Assembly: GCA_018242295.1 (NCBI GenBank)
Contig: JAFECE010000008.1
Location: forward strand, 48,314 to 112,313
Length of the DNA stretch: 64,000 nucleotides
Direction of reading: 5' to 3'
DNA from: Pseudomonadota bacterium
Lineage (GTDB): Bacteria > Pseudomonadota > Alphaproteobacteria > Rhizobiales > Hyphomicrobiaceae
Under the pieces are notes generated by a model. The model was not told where the DNA came from. It searched no databases and saw only the letters and a program-made list of their open reading frames with translations. Positions 37,850 to 46,376 of this stretch are shown piece after piece; the stretch's first letter is position 1, and each line of letters begins with the position of its first letter. The position numbers and the translations under genes are program-made.

Positions 37850-40258
37850 TTAGCTGATATCCACGTTTCGAAGTCGAAGCGCGTTCCCGATCACACTGAC
37901 GGACGATAAGGCCATCGCCGCCGCCGCGATGATCGGAGAGAGAAGCAATCCGAAGACGGGGTAGAGAATGCCCGCCGCAATCGGCACACCGCCGGCGTTA
38001 TAGATGAACGCGAAGAAGAGGTTCTGCCGGATGTTCGACATCGTCGCCTGCGAGAGCTGCCGCGCCCGTGCGATCCCTTCAAGGTCGCCTTTGACGAGGG
38101 TAATGCCGGCGCTTTCGATGGCAACATCGGTGCCGGTTCCCATTGCAATACCGACATCGGCTGCCGCGAGCGCCGGCGCATCGTTGACGCCGTCGCCGGC
38201 CATCGCCACCGCGTGACCTTGTCTCCGGAGTTCGGAAACGAACTTGGCCTTATCCTCAGGCAGAACGTCGGCCTTGACGTCGTCGATGCCAAGCTTAGCG
38301 GCGACGGCCTTTGCTGTGGTCGCGTTGTCGCCCGTAAGCATGACGACGTGCACGCCGCTTTCCTTGAGCTTGCGAACCGCTGACGGCGTCGTCGCCTTGA
38401 TCGGATCGGCGACCGCGATGATGCCGGCAGCTTTGCCGTCAATGGCAACGTAAACGGCCGTCGCGCCGTCGCCACGAAGCTTTTCAGCATCGGCGGCAAG
38501 AGCGGACGTATCGATGCCCGCCTCGTCGAAGATCGTTCGATTGCCGATGACGACGTTGCGATTGTCGATATTGCCCGACACGCCCTTGCCCGACGGCGAA
38601 GCGAAATCGCGAACCCCCGAAAGGGCGATATTGCGCTCCCGAGCGGCTGCAACGATCGCCGCCCCGAGCGGATGCTCGCTCGCCTGCTCGAGACTGGCCG
38701 CGAGCCTGAGAAGCTCCGCGTCGCTGATCGGAGGCGCCGTCCGGACAGCCGTCACCGTCGGTTTGCCCTCGGTGAGCGTCCCAGTCTTGTCAACCACAAG
38801 CGTATCGATTTTCTCCATTCGCTCGAGCGCCTCGGCATTCTTGATCAGTACGCCGGACTGCGCACCGCGGCCGACGCCCACCATGATGGACATCGGCGTC
38901 GCAAGGCCGAGCGCACACGGACACGCAATGATCAGAACCGAAACGGCGGCAACGAGCGCATACGAGAAACGCGGCTCGGGACCGAACGTCATCCAGGCGG
39001 CGAAGGCAAGGATCGCAACTCCAATGACGAGCGGCACGAACCAACCGGCGACTTGATCGGCGAGGCGCTGAATGGGCGCGCGGCTGCGCTGGGCTTCGGC
39101 GACCATCTGCACGATGCGCGCGAGCATCGTATCGCGGCCGACCTTTTCGGCGCGAATGATGAGTGCACCCGATCCGTTGATCGTCCCGCCGATGACTTTC
39201 GATCCGGCACTTTTCGAAACGGCAAGCGGTTCGCCAGTCACCATCGATTCATCGACGTTGCTTTTGCCGTCGGTCACGATGCCGTCGACGGCGATCCGCT
39301 CACCGGGCCGCACGCGCAAGAGTTCGCCGACCGAAATCGTATCGATCTGCACCTCTTCGTCCGAACCATCGGGCTTGAGGCGCCGCGCCGTTTTAGGCGC
39401 GAGATTGAGAAGCGCGCGAATGGCGCCGCTCGTTTGCTCGCGAGCTCTGAGTTCCAAGACCTGCCCGACGAGAACCAGCACCGTGATGACGGCAGCAGCC
39501 TCGAAGTAGACCGGAACGGCGCCGTCCATTCCGCGAAGCGATGCCGGAAAAATTTGCGGAAACAGGGTCGCGACAACACTGTAGATCCACGCGACGCCAG
39601 TCCCGAGAGCAATCAGCGTGAACATGTTGAGATTGCGTGTTTCGAGCGATTTCCAGCCGCGCTCGAAAAACGGCCATCCTGCCCAGAGCACGACAGGCGT
39701 CGCCAGCGCTAGCTGCACCCAGTTCGAAACGGTCGGACTGATGATGTGATGCAAATTGAAAAGATGGCTGCCCATCTCGAGGATGAAAACGGGAAGGGCA
39801 AGCGCCGCGCCAATCCACAGCCGCCGCGTCATGTCCTGAAGCTCGGCATTCGGGGCGGCGTCGGCGGTGACAAGCTCCGGCTCGAGCGCCATGCCGCAGA
39901 TCGGGCAGGAGCCCGGGCCGACTTGCCGGATCTCGGGATGCATCGGGCATGTGTAGATGGTGCCCGCGGGGACCGGCTCTGCCTTTGCGGCCTCCGGCTG
40001 CAGATATCGAGCAGGATCGGCGACGAACTTCGTCCGGCATCCGGCGGCGCAGAAGTAATAGGTCTTTCCGTCATGCTCGGCAGTGTGCTTCGCCGTGCTC
40101 GGATCGACGGTCATGCCGCAAACTGGATCTATCGCCTTGGCTGACGTGTGGGCCGCATGCTCGTGCGTGGAATGTCCGTGTGCAGCGTGATTATGCGAGC
40201 AGCAGCTCTTCGCAGGAATGTTTGGTTCGGGCCCGGTTTTCGGCGTATCGGCGGTCAT
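37850..40258 (-). CDS. copA: Cu+-exporting P1B-type ATPase with YHS and HMBD metal-binding modules
   Basis: Inner-membrane copper pump of 802 residues. The N-terminus has a His/Cys-rich stretch ([16 protein letters not shown], about 17-32), a YHS domain (DPVCGMTVD ... [12 protein letters not shown]) and a heavy-metal-binding HMBD (YTCPMHPEI ... [11 protein letters not shown]), in place of the usual HMA domains. The core has TGEP, the CPC membrane motif ([13 protein letters not shown]), phosphorylation site [19 protein letters not shown] and the class 1B-1 ending [11 protein letters not shown]. The start at 40258 excludes 34 upstream open codons. Divergent from csoR with a shared operator. Confidence 0.94.
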   Translation of the reverse strand: MTADTPKTGPEPNIPAKSCCSHNHAAHGHSTHEHAAHTSAKAIDPVCGMTVDPSTAKHTAEHDGKTYYFCAAGCRTKFVADPARYLQPEAAKAEPVPAGTIYTCPMHPEIRQVGPGSCPICGMALEPELVTADAAPNAELQDMTRRLWIGAALALPVFILEMGSHLFNLHHIISPTVSNWVQLALATPVVLWAGWPFFERGWKSLETRNLNMFTLIALGTGVAWIYSVVATLFPQIFPASLRGMDGAVPVYFEAAAVITVLVLVGQVLELRAREQTSGAIRALLNLAPKTARRLKPDGSDEEVQIDTISVGELLRVRPGERIAVDGIVTDGKSNVDESMVTGEPLAVSKSAGSKVIGGTINGSGALIIRAEKVGRDTMLARIVQMVAEAQRSRAPIQRLADQVAGWFVPLVIGVAILAFAAWMTFGPEPRFSYALVAAVSVLIIACPCALGLATPMSIMVGVGRGAQSGVLIKNAEALERMEKIDTLVVDKTGTLTEGKPTVTAVRTAPPISDAELLRLAASLEQASEHPLGAAIVAAARERNIALSGVRDFASPSGKGVSGNIDNRNVVIGNRTIFDEAGIDTSALAADAEKLRGDGATAVYVAIDGKAAGIIAVADPIKATTPSAVRKLKESGVHVVMLTGDNATTAKAVAAKLGIDDVKADVLPEDKAKFVSELRRQGHAVAMAGDGVNDAPALAAADVGIAMGTGTDVAIESAGITLVKGDLEGIARARQLSQATMSNIRQNLFFAFIYNAGGVPIAAGILYPVFGLLLSPIIAAAAMALSSVSVIGNALRLRNVDIS

Positions 40259-40308
40259 AACGCAATCCCTTGCTGAACCCCGGTCATCATCCGAGGCTAT
40301 CCTCGAAG

Positions 40309-40341
40309 TTGACTCGTATACCCCCATAGGGTATAGGTCAA
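40309..40341. promoter_or_regulatory. divergent copA/csoR promoter-operator
   Basis: The palindrome TATACCC-N5-GGGTATA occupies 40317-40335 and matches the form of copper CsoR operators. For csoR, TTGACT (40309-40314) and TATAGG (40332-40337) are 17 bases apart. For copA on the other strand, TTGACC (40336-40341) and TACGAG (40313-40318) are also 17 apart. The whole 33-base block is nearly mirror symmetric, so repressor bound at the centre would cover both promoters. Confidence 0.75.
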
Positions 40342-40344
40342 GGC

Positions 40345-40620
40345 ATGGAGAAACAAACAAAAGCCGCCTGTCTCAAACGCCTCAACCGCATCGAGGGCCA
40401 GGTTCGCGGCCTCGCGAAGATGGTGGAGGAGGGGCGGTACTGCATCGACGTCGTGACGCAGATTTCGGCCGTTCGGGCAGCGCTTCGGCGCGTCGAGGAA
40501 GAAGTGCTGCGTGATCACGTCGCCCATTGCGTCGAACATGCGATCGCGAGCGGCGATGCAGCCGATCAGCGCCGCAAGGTGGCCGAGCTGATGGACGTGC
40601 TCGCCCGAACCTCCCGTTGA
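40345..40620 (+). CDS. csoR: CsoR-family copper-sensing repressor
   Basis: All-helical DUF156 repressor of 91 residues that leaves DNA on Cu(I) binding. The Cu ligands fall at C33, H58 and C62, exactly the C-x24-H-x3-C spacing of M. tuberculosis CsoR (C36, H61, C65), which favours copper over the nickel/cobalt (RcnR) or formaldehyde (FrmR) types. Other motifs are [20 protein letters not shown]. It is divergent from copA, 86 bases apart. Confidence 0.93.
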   Translation: MEKQTKAACLKRLNRIEGQVRGLAKMVEEGRYCIDVVTQISAVRAALRRVEEEVLRDHVAHCVEHAIASGDAADQRRKVAELMDVLARTSR

Positions 40621-40868
40621 GCCGATATCGCGACCGCAAATAAGGCAGCCATGGACGCGTCTTGAAATGCGCGATGGCGTGCGCACTCAGTCATCCAAAC
40701 CTTTGCCAGTACGCAAAGTTCGTAATGCGATTTGAATTGCAGGCCGCGCCCTTTGCCATTTGTTTGCCACGCCAATGACGACTTCGCGAGCGAAGCTATC
40801 GCGATGGAGCCGGACAGACTTCATGACTGTTGGGCCGGTGCGAGTGAGCTATGGGTGCGCGGGGTTCT

Positions 40869-41924
40869 ATGAAATCTTTTCTCTTTGCGATCATTGCAGC
40901 GTCGGCGACGGCCGGTGCCTCAAGTCATGTCTTCGCGCAGCAGTGGGACCCCTGGGACGGCCCCCGGCGTCCACCCCTGCAAGTCGTGCCCGACGACGAC
41001 GATTCCTATGCCGATCGTCAGGACGATCGTTACTTCAACGAACGCGGCTACGATAATCGCGAAGGACCGCGCGTCGACAACCACCAGAATTATCGCGATG
41101 ACGATCCCCGGAGATACGATCCACGCTACAACGGCGATCCCGGCTATGGCGGCGACGATCGCGACGGCCCGCGCTACGACGATCAGCGCGACGGCGAACC
41201 AAGTTCCGCCGGCCGGGCCTATTTCAACGATCGAAGAGCGCCGGCTTCGCGCTATTACGACGAACGCGACGATTATGGCGCCTGGGATGCGGCGCCTTCG
41301 CCCGACGACGAAGCACGCCTTAGCAAGACGCCCGGAACCACCGGCGGTGACAGGCCCTACATCGGACCGGTCGCCCCCGCGCAGGTAGCCTTCAGCGGGC
41401 CCTATTCACCGGGATCGATCGTCATCGATACCGGCGCGCGAAAACTCTATTACGTCCTGAGTTCGACGTCGGCTTATGCATATTCGATCGGCGTCGGGCG
41501 CCAGGGCTTCACGTGGACCGGCAAGGAAAAGGTTTCGCGCGTCGCCGATTGGCCGGATTGGTATCCGCCGGCGGACATGCGGCGGAGAAAGCCTGAGCTG
41601 CCTGAGCGCATGCTTGGCGGCATCCGCAATCCGCTCGGCGTCAAGGCGATCTACCTCGGGAATACGCTCTACCGCATTCACGGCACCAACGATCCGAAGT
41701 CGATCGGGAAGGCAGAATCGTCCGGCTGCTTCCGCATGCTGAACGAGAACGTGCTGCATCTGGCGTCGCTGGTGCGTGTTGGAACCGAAGTCACCGTCGT
41801 CCGCTCGCTCAGCGGCAAGATCGCAGCGAATGCGAAGGCAAAAGCCGCGTCGCCGCCGCGATCGTATGCGCGCGGCGCGAACGCTCCGATGGATGACTAC
41901 GATCCCTATAACGGCTGGCACTAA
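40869..41924 (+). CDS. L,D-transpeptidase (YkuD) with long disordered N-terminal region
   Basis: Secreted peptidoglycan-modifying or outer-membrane-anchoring enzyme. A signal peptide (residues 1-24, SFLFAIIAASATAGASSHVFAQ) is followed by about 120 residues very rich in Asp, Arg, Tyr, Asn and Gly (repeats of DDRYF, RYDPRY, RDGPRYDDQRDG), then the YkuD domain (about 170-310). The catalytic motif is HGTNDPKSIGKAESSGCFRM, with the active-site Cys. ATG 40869 is chosen for the signal peptide; ATG 40851 is in frame. The stop overlaps the convergent cupin gene. Confidence 0.88.
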   Translation: MKSFLFAIIAASATAGASSHVFAQQWDPWDGPRRPPLQVVPDDDDSYADRQDDRYFNERGYDNREGPRVDNHQNYRDDDPRRYDPRYNGDPGYGGDDRDGPRYDDQRDGEPSSAGRAYFNDRRAPASRYYDERDDYGAWDAAPSPDDEARLSKTPGTTGGDRPYIGPVAPAQVAFSGPYSPGSIVIDTGARKLYYVLSSTSAYAYSIGVGRQGFTWTGKEKVSRVADWPDWYPPADMRRRKPELPERMLGGIRNPLGVKAIYLGNTLYRIHGTNDPKSIGKAESSGCFRMLNENVLHLASLVRVGTEVTVVRSLSGKIAANAKAKAASPPRSYARGANAPMDDYDPYNGWH

Positions 41925-42379
41925 GTGCGCTGAGCGGCATGGAGGGCCTTGAATTCCTCCATGCCGAGCGTCGCAACCGTGTTCAGATTGTCGTCGAGAA
42001 TCTCGTAGACGAGGTTTTCGACGTTCCGGTTGCTGAAGAACGCGATCACGTCTTCGTCGCCACCGCCCTCGCGATGCGGCTCGCCGTCCGCTGTACCGGA
42101 AACGTAGGCCCCGGTTGGCCGGATTTCCTTCAATTCGCCGTTCGGCCGGTAAATGCGCAGTTCGCCGCGAAGGGTCAGCGTGATGTAGTCGGCCTTGTGC
42201 CGGTGCAACGCGATCTGTGAATTGGCGTCGAACTTGAACAGAATATCGACAATGCGCTTTTTCTCGTCGACCGCGCAGATGTAATAGGCGAGGTGCGGAA
42301 AGCCTTCGAGCGTATGCCAATCAATATGGTCTTCGAACGGAACCGTCATCGCGGGCTTCGCGTGCAAGGCTGTGGTCAT
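41921..42379 (-). CDS. cupin-domain protein (acetylacetone/2,4'-dihydroxyacetophenone dioxygenase-like)
   Basis: A 152-residue single-cupin protein. Metal-ligand candidates are the histidines in IALHRHKADYITLTLRGE and the C-terminal GEPHREGG. The arrangement resembles ChrR-type and small aromatic or diketone dioxygenases. No signal peptide. It could be a dioxygenase or a metal-binding regulator. It lies 136 bases from the divergent AraC-type regulator. Confidence 0.7.
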   Translation of the reverse strand: MTTALHAKPAMTVPFEDHIDWHTLEGFPHLAYYICAVDEKKRIVDILFKFDANSQIALHRHKADYITLTLRGELRIYRPNGELKEIRPTGAYVSGTADGEPHREGGGDEDVIAFFSNRNVENLVYEILDDNLNTVATLGMEEFKALHAAQRT

Positions 42380-42515
42380 CGGTTTCACCGGTTTCTTGGT
42401 TTGGGTAGCACGCGCATAAACCGTGCGCGCTCATAACGCTAACGTGACTTGAAGCCGCCTCCGCTGCTTGCCATTTTGCGCCACGTTCGAGGGAAAATTG
42501 AGCCCGGCAGCAGCG

Positions 42516-43529
42516 ATGGCACCCCGTCTTTCAGGAGTTACCAGGGCAAGCTCGCTTGGCCCGATAGCAGCATTCATGGAATGCCATGGCGGCTCGATTG
42601 CGCGGGTGCTTCGCAAGGTCGACCTGCCGTTTGCAATTCTGGAGCAGCGCGAATTGATCGTGCCGCTTCGGGAGCAATTTCGCCTGCTCGAGAAAGCCGC
42701 CCGCGAGACCGGGGATGCGTACTTCGGCGCCCGTCTCGGCCAAGCCGTGAAGAGTGAAGACCTGAGCGCGTTCGGTGCCTGGGTATGCAAGGCCGAGACG
42801 CTTCGCGATGCGATGCTTCGCGCTCACGCCGGTCTGAACGTGATGCTGCAGACGTCGACCGTTCTTACCGTCTCGCATCACGGACCGCGCGTGCGCTGGT
42901 CGATTGAGTTCATTGAACCGGAAACCGACGGGCGGCACCACAACGAGTTTCTCGCGCTTGGCTACGCGATGGACGTCGTCCGCGGTTACGCCGGTCCAGG
43001 TTGGCGGCCGAACGTAGTGATGACCGCGCTGCCATCGGGCTCGCCCCGCGCGCAGCTTGAAGACATCTTTTCAGCGAATATTTCGCACGGCCACGCGGTT
43101 CCGGCGATCGAGTTCGATGCCGCCCTGCTCGGGAACACGATCTATTCGGGACGATCGGCATCGGACGAATGTGCTGCCGGCAGCGAGCCCCCTGTTCCCC
43201 GTCAAAGCGATGTTCTTGCGACGACGGCAGCGGTGACGGAGCTCGCTCTGCACGAGGGCTATCCGCGCATCGCTTGGGTCGCTGCCAAGCTCGGCACGAC
43301 ACCCCGATCATTGCAACGCCGGCTCGGCGAGAACGGCACGTCCTTCGTCGATCTGGTCGACGATCTGCTAAGTCGCCACGCAATGCGGCTTCTGCAGGAG
43401 AGCCGGACGTCCGTGACCGATATCGCTTTGAATCTCGGGTATTCGGACCCTGCACATTTCACCCGCGCGTTCCGCCGGTGGACGGGACAATCGCCGCGCG
43501 CGTATCGACAAGCGGCGCTCCACGGCTGA
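42516..43529 (+). CDS. AraC-family transcriptional regulator
   Basis: A 337-residue regulator with an N-terminal arabinose-binding-like (PF12625-type) ligand domain (about 15-200, LLEKAARETGDAYFGARLGQA) and a C-terminal double helix-turn-helix (about 235-335). Recognition features are IAWVAAKLGTTPRSLQRRL and TSVTDIALNLGYSDPAHFTRAFRRWTG-type ending. The frame begins at TTG 42468, but ATG 42516 is more plausible. It may control the divergent cupin gene; inference from position only. Confidence 0.85.
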   Translation: MAPRLSGVTRASSLGPIAAFMECHGGSIARVLRKVDLPFAILEQRELIVPLREQFRLLEKAARETGDAYFGARLGQAVKSEDLSAFGAWVCKAETLRDAMLRAHAGLNVMLQTSTVLTVSHHGPRVRWSIEFIEPETDGRHHNEFLALGYAMDVVRGYAGPGWRPNVVMTALPSGSPRAQLEDIFSANISHGHAVPAIEFDAALLGNTIYSGRSASDECAAGSEPPVPRQSDVLATTAAVTELALHEGYPRIAWVAAKLGTTPRSLQRRLGENGTSFVDLVDDLLSRHAMRLLQESRTSVTDIALNLGYSDPAHFTRAFRRWTGQSPRAYRQAALHG

Positions 43530-43531
43530 AA

Positions 43532-44014
43532 TCAGCGATGGCTCCAGGTGGTGAAAGGCGAACGGGCGAGGCTTGAGTTCTCGTAGCGCGGATCGCTCGT
43601 CACTTCTTCGCCGATCCACGGAGGCAGCGTGATCGATTGATCGACGCTCTCGAGTTCGACTTCAGCCAGAACCAAGCCGGCGTTCGCCCCTTGGAAAACG
43701 TCCACGGTCCAGATGTTGCCTTCAAAGGGAACGTCGTAGCGAACCTTCCTGATCGGAGACTCCATGCTGAACTGCCGTAGCATCTCCTCGGCATCGGCTT
43801 TCGGTATCTTGTATTCGAATTCCTGCCGCGACAGCGCACCCGACGCATTCGCGCTCTTCAGCGTCACGTAGCCGTTGTCGCCATAGATGCGTACACGCGC
43901 TTTCACCAGCGGCGTGCGCGCGAAGTAGCCCTGCTCGATGGGCGCGCAGCCGATCTCAAACTGCCGCCAGCCGTCGTCGTGCACGACAAATTTTCGTTCA
44001 ATTTCGATTGCCAT
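43532..44014 (-). CDS. CYTH-domain protein (triphosphate tunnel metalloenzyme)
   Basis: A 160-residue member of the CYTH family, which hydrolyses triphosphates such as tripolyphosphate or thiamine triphosphate inside an eight-strand tunnel. It shows the N-terminal ExExK signature in MAIEIERKFVV and the alternating charged strands (VKARVRIYGDNGYVTLKS, RQEFEYKIP, KVRYDVPF, TVDVFQG, LAEVELES). The frame is open to 44284, but GGAG and the signature place the start at 44014. The 3' end lies two bases from the AraC gene's stop. Confidence 0.9.
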   Translation of the reverse strand: MAIEIERKFVVHDDGWRQFEIGCAPIEQGYFARTPLVKARVRIYGDNGYVTLKSANASGALSRQEFEYKIPKADAEEMLRQFSMESPIRKVRYDVPFEGNIWTVDVFQGANAGLVLAEVELESVDQSITLPPWIGEEVTSDPRYENSSLARSPFTTWSHR

Positions 44015-44265
44015 TCGATCTCCGCCGGAGAAGCGAGTGTTAAAGAAGTGTGACTCCAAACTAGGTAGGGCGCCTATGGGCCAAATCCACAGGTAGTGCA
44101 TGTATACGAAGTTAATGTATCGCCGCTCAGCTCGGCCGTGGATCGGTGAAATGCCGCTATGCATCTTACGGCTACCAACGGCGGCGCCGCGATGAAATAT
44201 ACCGAGCGGCCTGAAATAGTTCGAATTCGGGCTCTGACCCGTACAATTTGAAATGGATTGATCCG

Positions 44266-45060
44266 ATGAAAGTAGATCTGACAAACAAGACGGCCGTCAT
44301 TACGGGTTCGACGGTCGGCATAGGCCTCGCGATCGCAAAGGGCTTGGCGCGGGCAGGGGCCAAGGTGGTCATCAACGGCCGGCGTCAGGAAAGCGTGGAT
44401 AAGGGCATCGCAGCCGTCCACGATAGCGTCAAGGCAGCAGCGGTCTCGGGAGTCGCCGCCGACGTCTCCACTGCCGAAGGCTGCGCCGCCCTCGCCAAGG
44501 CGGCTCCGGCCGTCGACATCCTGATCAACAATGCCGGCATCTTCGAACCGAAACCGTTCTTTGAAATTACCGACGCCGATTGGATCCATTTCTTCGAGAC
44601 GAACGTGATGTCGGGCGTGCGCCTGTCGCGGGCGTTCATGCCGGGAATGCTCGAACGAAATTGGGGGCGTGTGATTTTCATATCGTCGGAATCGGCGGTG
44701 AACATTCCCGTAGAGATGATCCACTACGGCGTTACCAAAACCGCGCAGCTTTCGCTCACGCAGGGGCTTGCGCAGTTGACGGCCGGAACGAACGTCACCG
44801 TCAATTCCGTATTGCCTGGCCCGACGCGATCCGAGGGCGTCGAAGACTTTCTGAAAGCCATGGCCACCGCGAACAACAAGACACCCGACGAGATGGCCTC
44901 AACGTTCGTCCAGACCCACCGGCCGGCATCGCTCCTCCAGCGCTTCGCGACGGTCGAGGAGGTCGCTAATATGGTCGTTTATGCCGCGTCGAAGGAAGCC
45001 TCGGCGACGAACGGTGCCGCGCTACGCGTCGAAGGCGGTATTCTCCGAACGATCGGGTGA
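44266..45060 (+). CDS. classical short-chain dehydrogenase/reductase
   Basis: NAD(P)-dependent oxidoreductase of 264 residues. Cofactor motif ITGSTVGIGLAIAKGLA (11-27), NAG segment INNAGIFEP (about 90), and the catalytic Ser (FISSESAVN) and YGVTK (YxxxK, about 155-159). The frame opens six codons earlier. Substrate unknown; the closest functional label would be a 3-oxoacyl-ACP reductase-like SDR. A terminator-like stem for the opposite strand follows. Confidence 0.88.
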   Translation: MKVDLTNKTAVITGSTVGIGLAIAKGLARAGAKVVINGRRQESVDKGIAAVHDSVKAAAVSGVAADVSTAEGCAALAKAAPAVDILINNAGIFEPKPFFEITDADWIHFFETNVMSGVRLSRAFMPGMLERNWGRVIFISSESAVNIPVEMIHYGVTKTAQLSLTQGLAQLTAGTNVTVNSVLPGPTRSEGVEDFLKAMATANNKTPDEMASTFVQTHRPASLLQRFATVEEVANMVVYAASKEASATNGAALRVEGGILRTIG

Positions 45061-45063
45061 GGC

Positions 45064-45092
45064 AAAAGAAAAGCCACCCATCGTGCGACGGG
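45064..45092 (-). terminator. rho-independent terminator of the small repeat membrane protein gene
   Basis: On the minus strand CCCGTC pairs with GATGGG (one G-U pair) at 45077-45092, followed by TGGCTTTTCTTTT. It lies 30 bases beyond the stop of the 82-residue membrane protein gene. Confidence 0.65.
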
Positions 45093-45121
45093 CGAATCTT
45101 CCGTAAGGCCTTCATGAACGT

Positions 45122-45370
45122 CTAATGCGCTGGCACATCGACCTTGACGCCTGGTGCATCGACGCGCGTACCGCGCTCGTCCTTTTCGACGTGAGCGAAG
45201 GGCGCATCGACTTTCGTCTCGCCGGTGGCCTTGTTGGTTTCAATGCGCACGGCCGGGGCGTCGATCAATACGCTGGACTGCGAGCGCTGATAAGCAGCGA
45301 CGCCGCCCACAACGGCAATCACGGCCACAACACTCAAACCTACATAGATTATGAGCTGGCGTGCTTCCAT
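45122..45370 (-). CDS. small anchored membrane protein with three (I/V)DAP repeats
   Basis: An 82-residue protein. It has one N-terminal membrane helix (LIIYVGLSVVAVIAVVGGVAAY, residues 6-27) and a short soluble tail with three imperfect repeats, starting IDAPAVRIE at 36, VDAPFAHVE at 54 and VDAPGVKVD at 70. The tail is probably beta-rich and on the periplasmic side if the charge rule holds (Arg at residue 4, but also Arg after the helix, so orientation is uncertain). I do not recognise a named family. An EcfG-type promoter lies just upstream. Confidence 0.7.
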   Translation of the reverse strand: MEARQLIIYVGLSVVAVIAVVGGVAAYQRSQSSVLIDAPAVRIETNKATGETKVDAPFAHVEKDERGTRVDAPGVKVDVPAH

Positions 45371-45405
45371 GGTGTCTCCCATTCCGGTTCGTACCAGTTC
45401 GGGGC

Positions 45406-45431
45406 AACGCCTGAACCGGGGGAAACGTTCC
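45406..45431 (-). promoter_or_regulatory. EcfG-type general stress promoter
   Basis: Read on the minus strand, GGAAC (45427-45431), 17 bases, CGTT (45406-45409): an exact match to the EcfG consensus. The predicted transcript would begin near 45399, about 30 bases before the ATG at 45370 of the small membrane protein. Confidence 0.75.
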
Positions 45432-45443
45432 GCAACGACACAG

Positions 45444-46151
45444 TTAAGGAAGCGTCCGTTGCGCGGAAACTTCGAGCACCGTCCCGCCGATCGCAGTCGA
45501 TCTCAACGCATAAATCCTTTTATTTTCAGCGTTGGTCCGCGCAATTTCCACCGCATTTGAAAGGAAATTGCCAAGCTTCGACAACACGAGCTCACCCGGC
45601 GAACAGGCTGTGAGAACGGCCGACGTGCCCGGTTTCAGCTCCCGCGTCTTGCCCGCGAAGGAATAGCTGACGCCGCCATTCGATAGGTTCATCACTTTGA
45701 AGGAATAGATTTCTGTGGCGGGCCTGCCAAACAGCTCGACCGAAATGAATTTCGGCTTTGGACCGGGCGCACGCGCAACACCGACCCCGATCTCGGTGAC
45801 GGAAGCCCGCATCATATTGGCGCGATGCGGAGGTGAATTCATCCAGCCCGCGATCGCTTGAAGTGCAAGGGCGCCAGTATCGAAGCCCTGGCTGTTCTCG
45901 TCCATGGCGAGATTTTCGGCGATGTCGCAATGCTTGTAGCCGGCGCTCTCCGCGCGTTGGGCAGGCGTGCGTCCATCCGCGGAATGGGAGAAGGTTCCGC
46001 TACCCGCCACCCGTTCGGCGTAGGCGCGCGCGGCTTTTGCAAGTATCGCGTTGACCTTCAACGGCGCGAGCTTCTGGTCTTGTCGCGCCTTGTTCGTGAT
46101 TTCGACGATGTGCTGTTCGACCTGCGGCAGGTCCGGCACAAGAGCAGCCAT
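45444..46151 (-). CDS. CAP/SCP-superfamily protein without evident signal peptide
   Basis: A 235-residue protein. The CAP domain (about 8-130) includes ITNKARQDQKLAPLKVNAILAKAARAYAERVA-type helix, GTFSHSADGRTPAQRAESAGY and the MNSPPHRANMM signature; family members bind sterols, lipids or have protease-like roles and are nearly always secreted. The C-terminal 100 residues are beta-rich and unassigned. From ATG 46151 there is no hydrophobic leader. The open frame to 46313 includes a SAGC tetrapeptide but no hydrophobic core, so export is not supported. Divergent from parC. Confidence 0.75.
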   Translation of the reverse strand: MAALVPDLPQVEQHIVEITNKARQDQKLAPLKVNAILAKAARAYAERVAGSGTFSHSADGRTPAQRAESAGYKHCDIAENLAMDENSQGFDTGALALQAIAGWMNSPPHRANMMRASVTEIGVGVARAPGPKPKFISVELFGRPATEIYSFKVMNLSNGGVSYSFAGKTRELKPGTSAVLTACSPGELVLSKLGNFLSNAVEIARTNAENKRIYALRSTAIGGTVLEVSAQRTLP

Positions 46152-46376
46152 TACCCAATTACATCCCGCTGAGCTTGATAGTGCAGGAGATTTAGCTGCC
46201 GCCGTCCCTCGATGCCACCGGTCCCGGCGAGCGGCGCCCCCTCTTTGTGGAAGAGTGGCCGGCCGGCACCTGCGGCATGCCATTTTGCGTCCAAATGGCG
46301 CGGCGCAGCACACCCGCCGTAGGACGCAAGGTCGCCCAGGCTTGAGAGCGCCCCGGCGGCGCTGTAGGGAAGCGCC

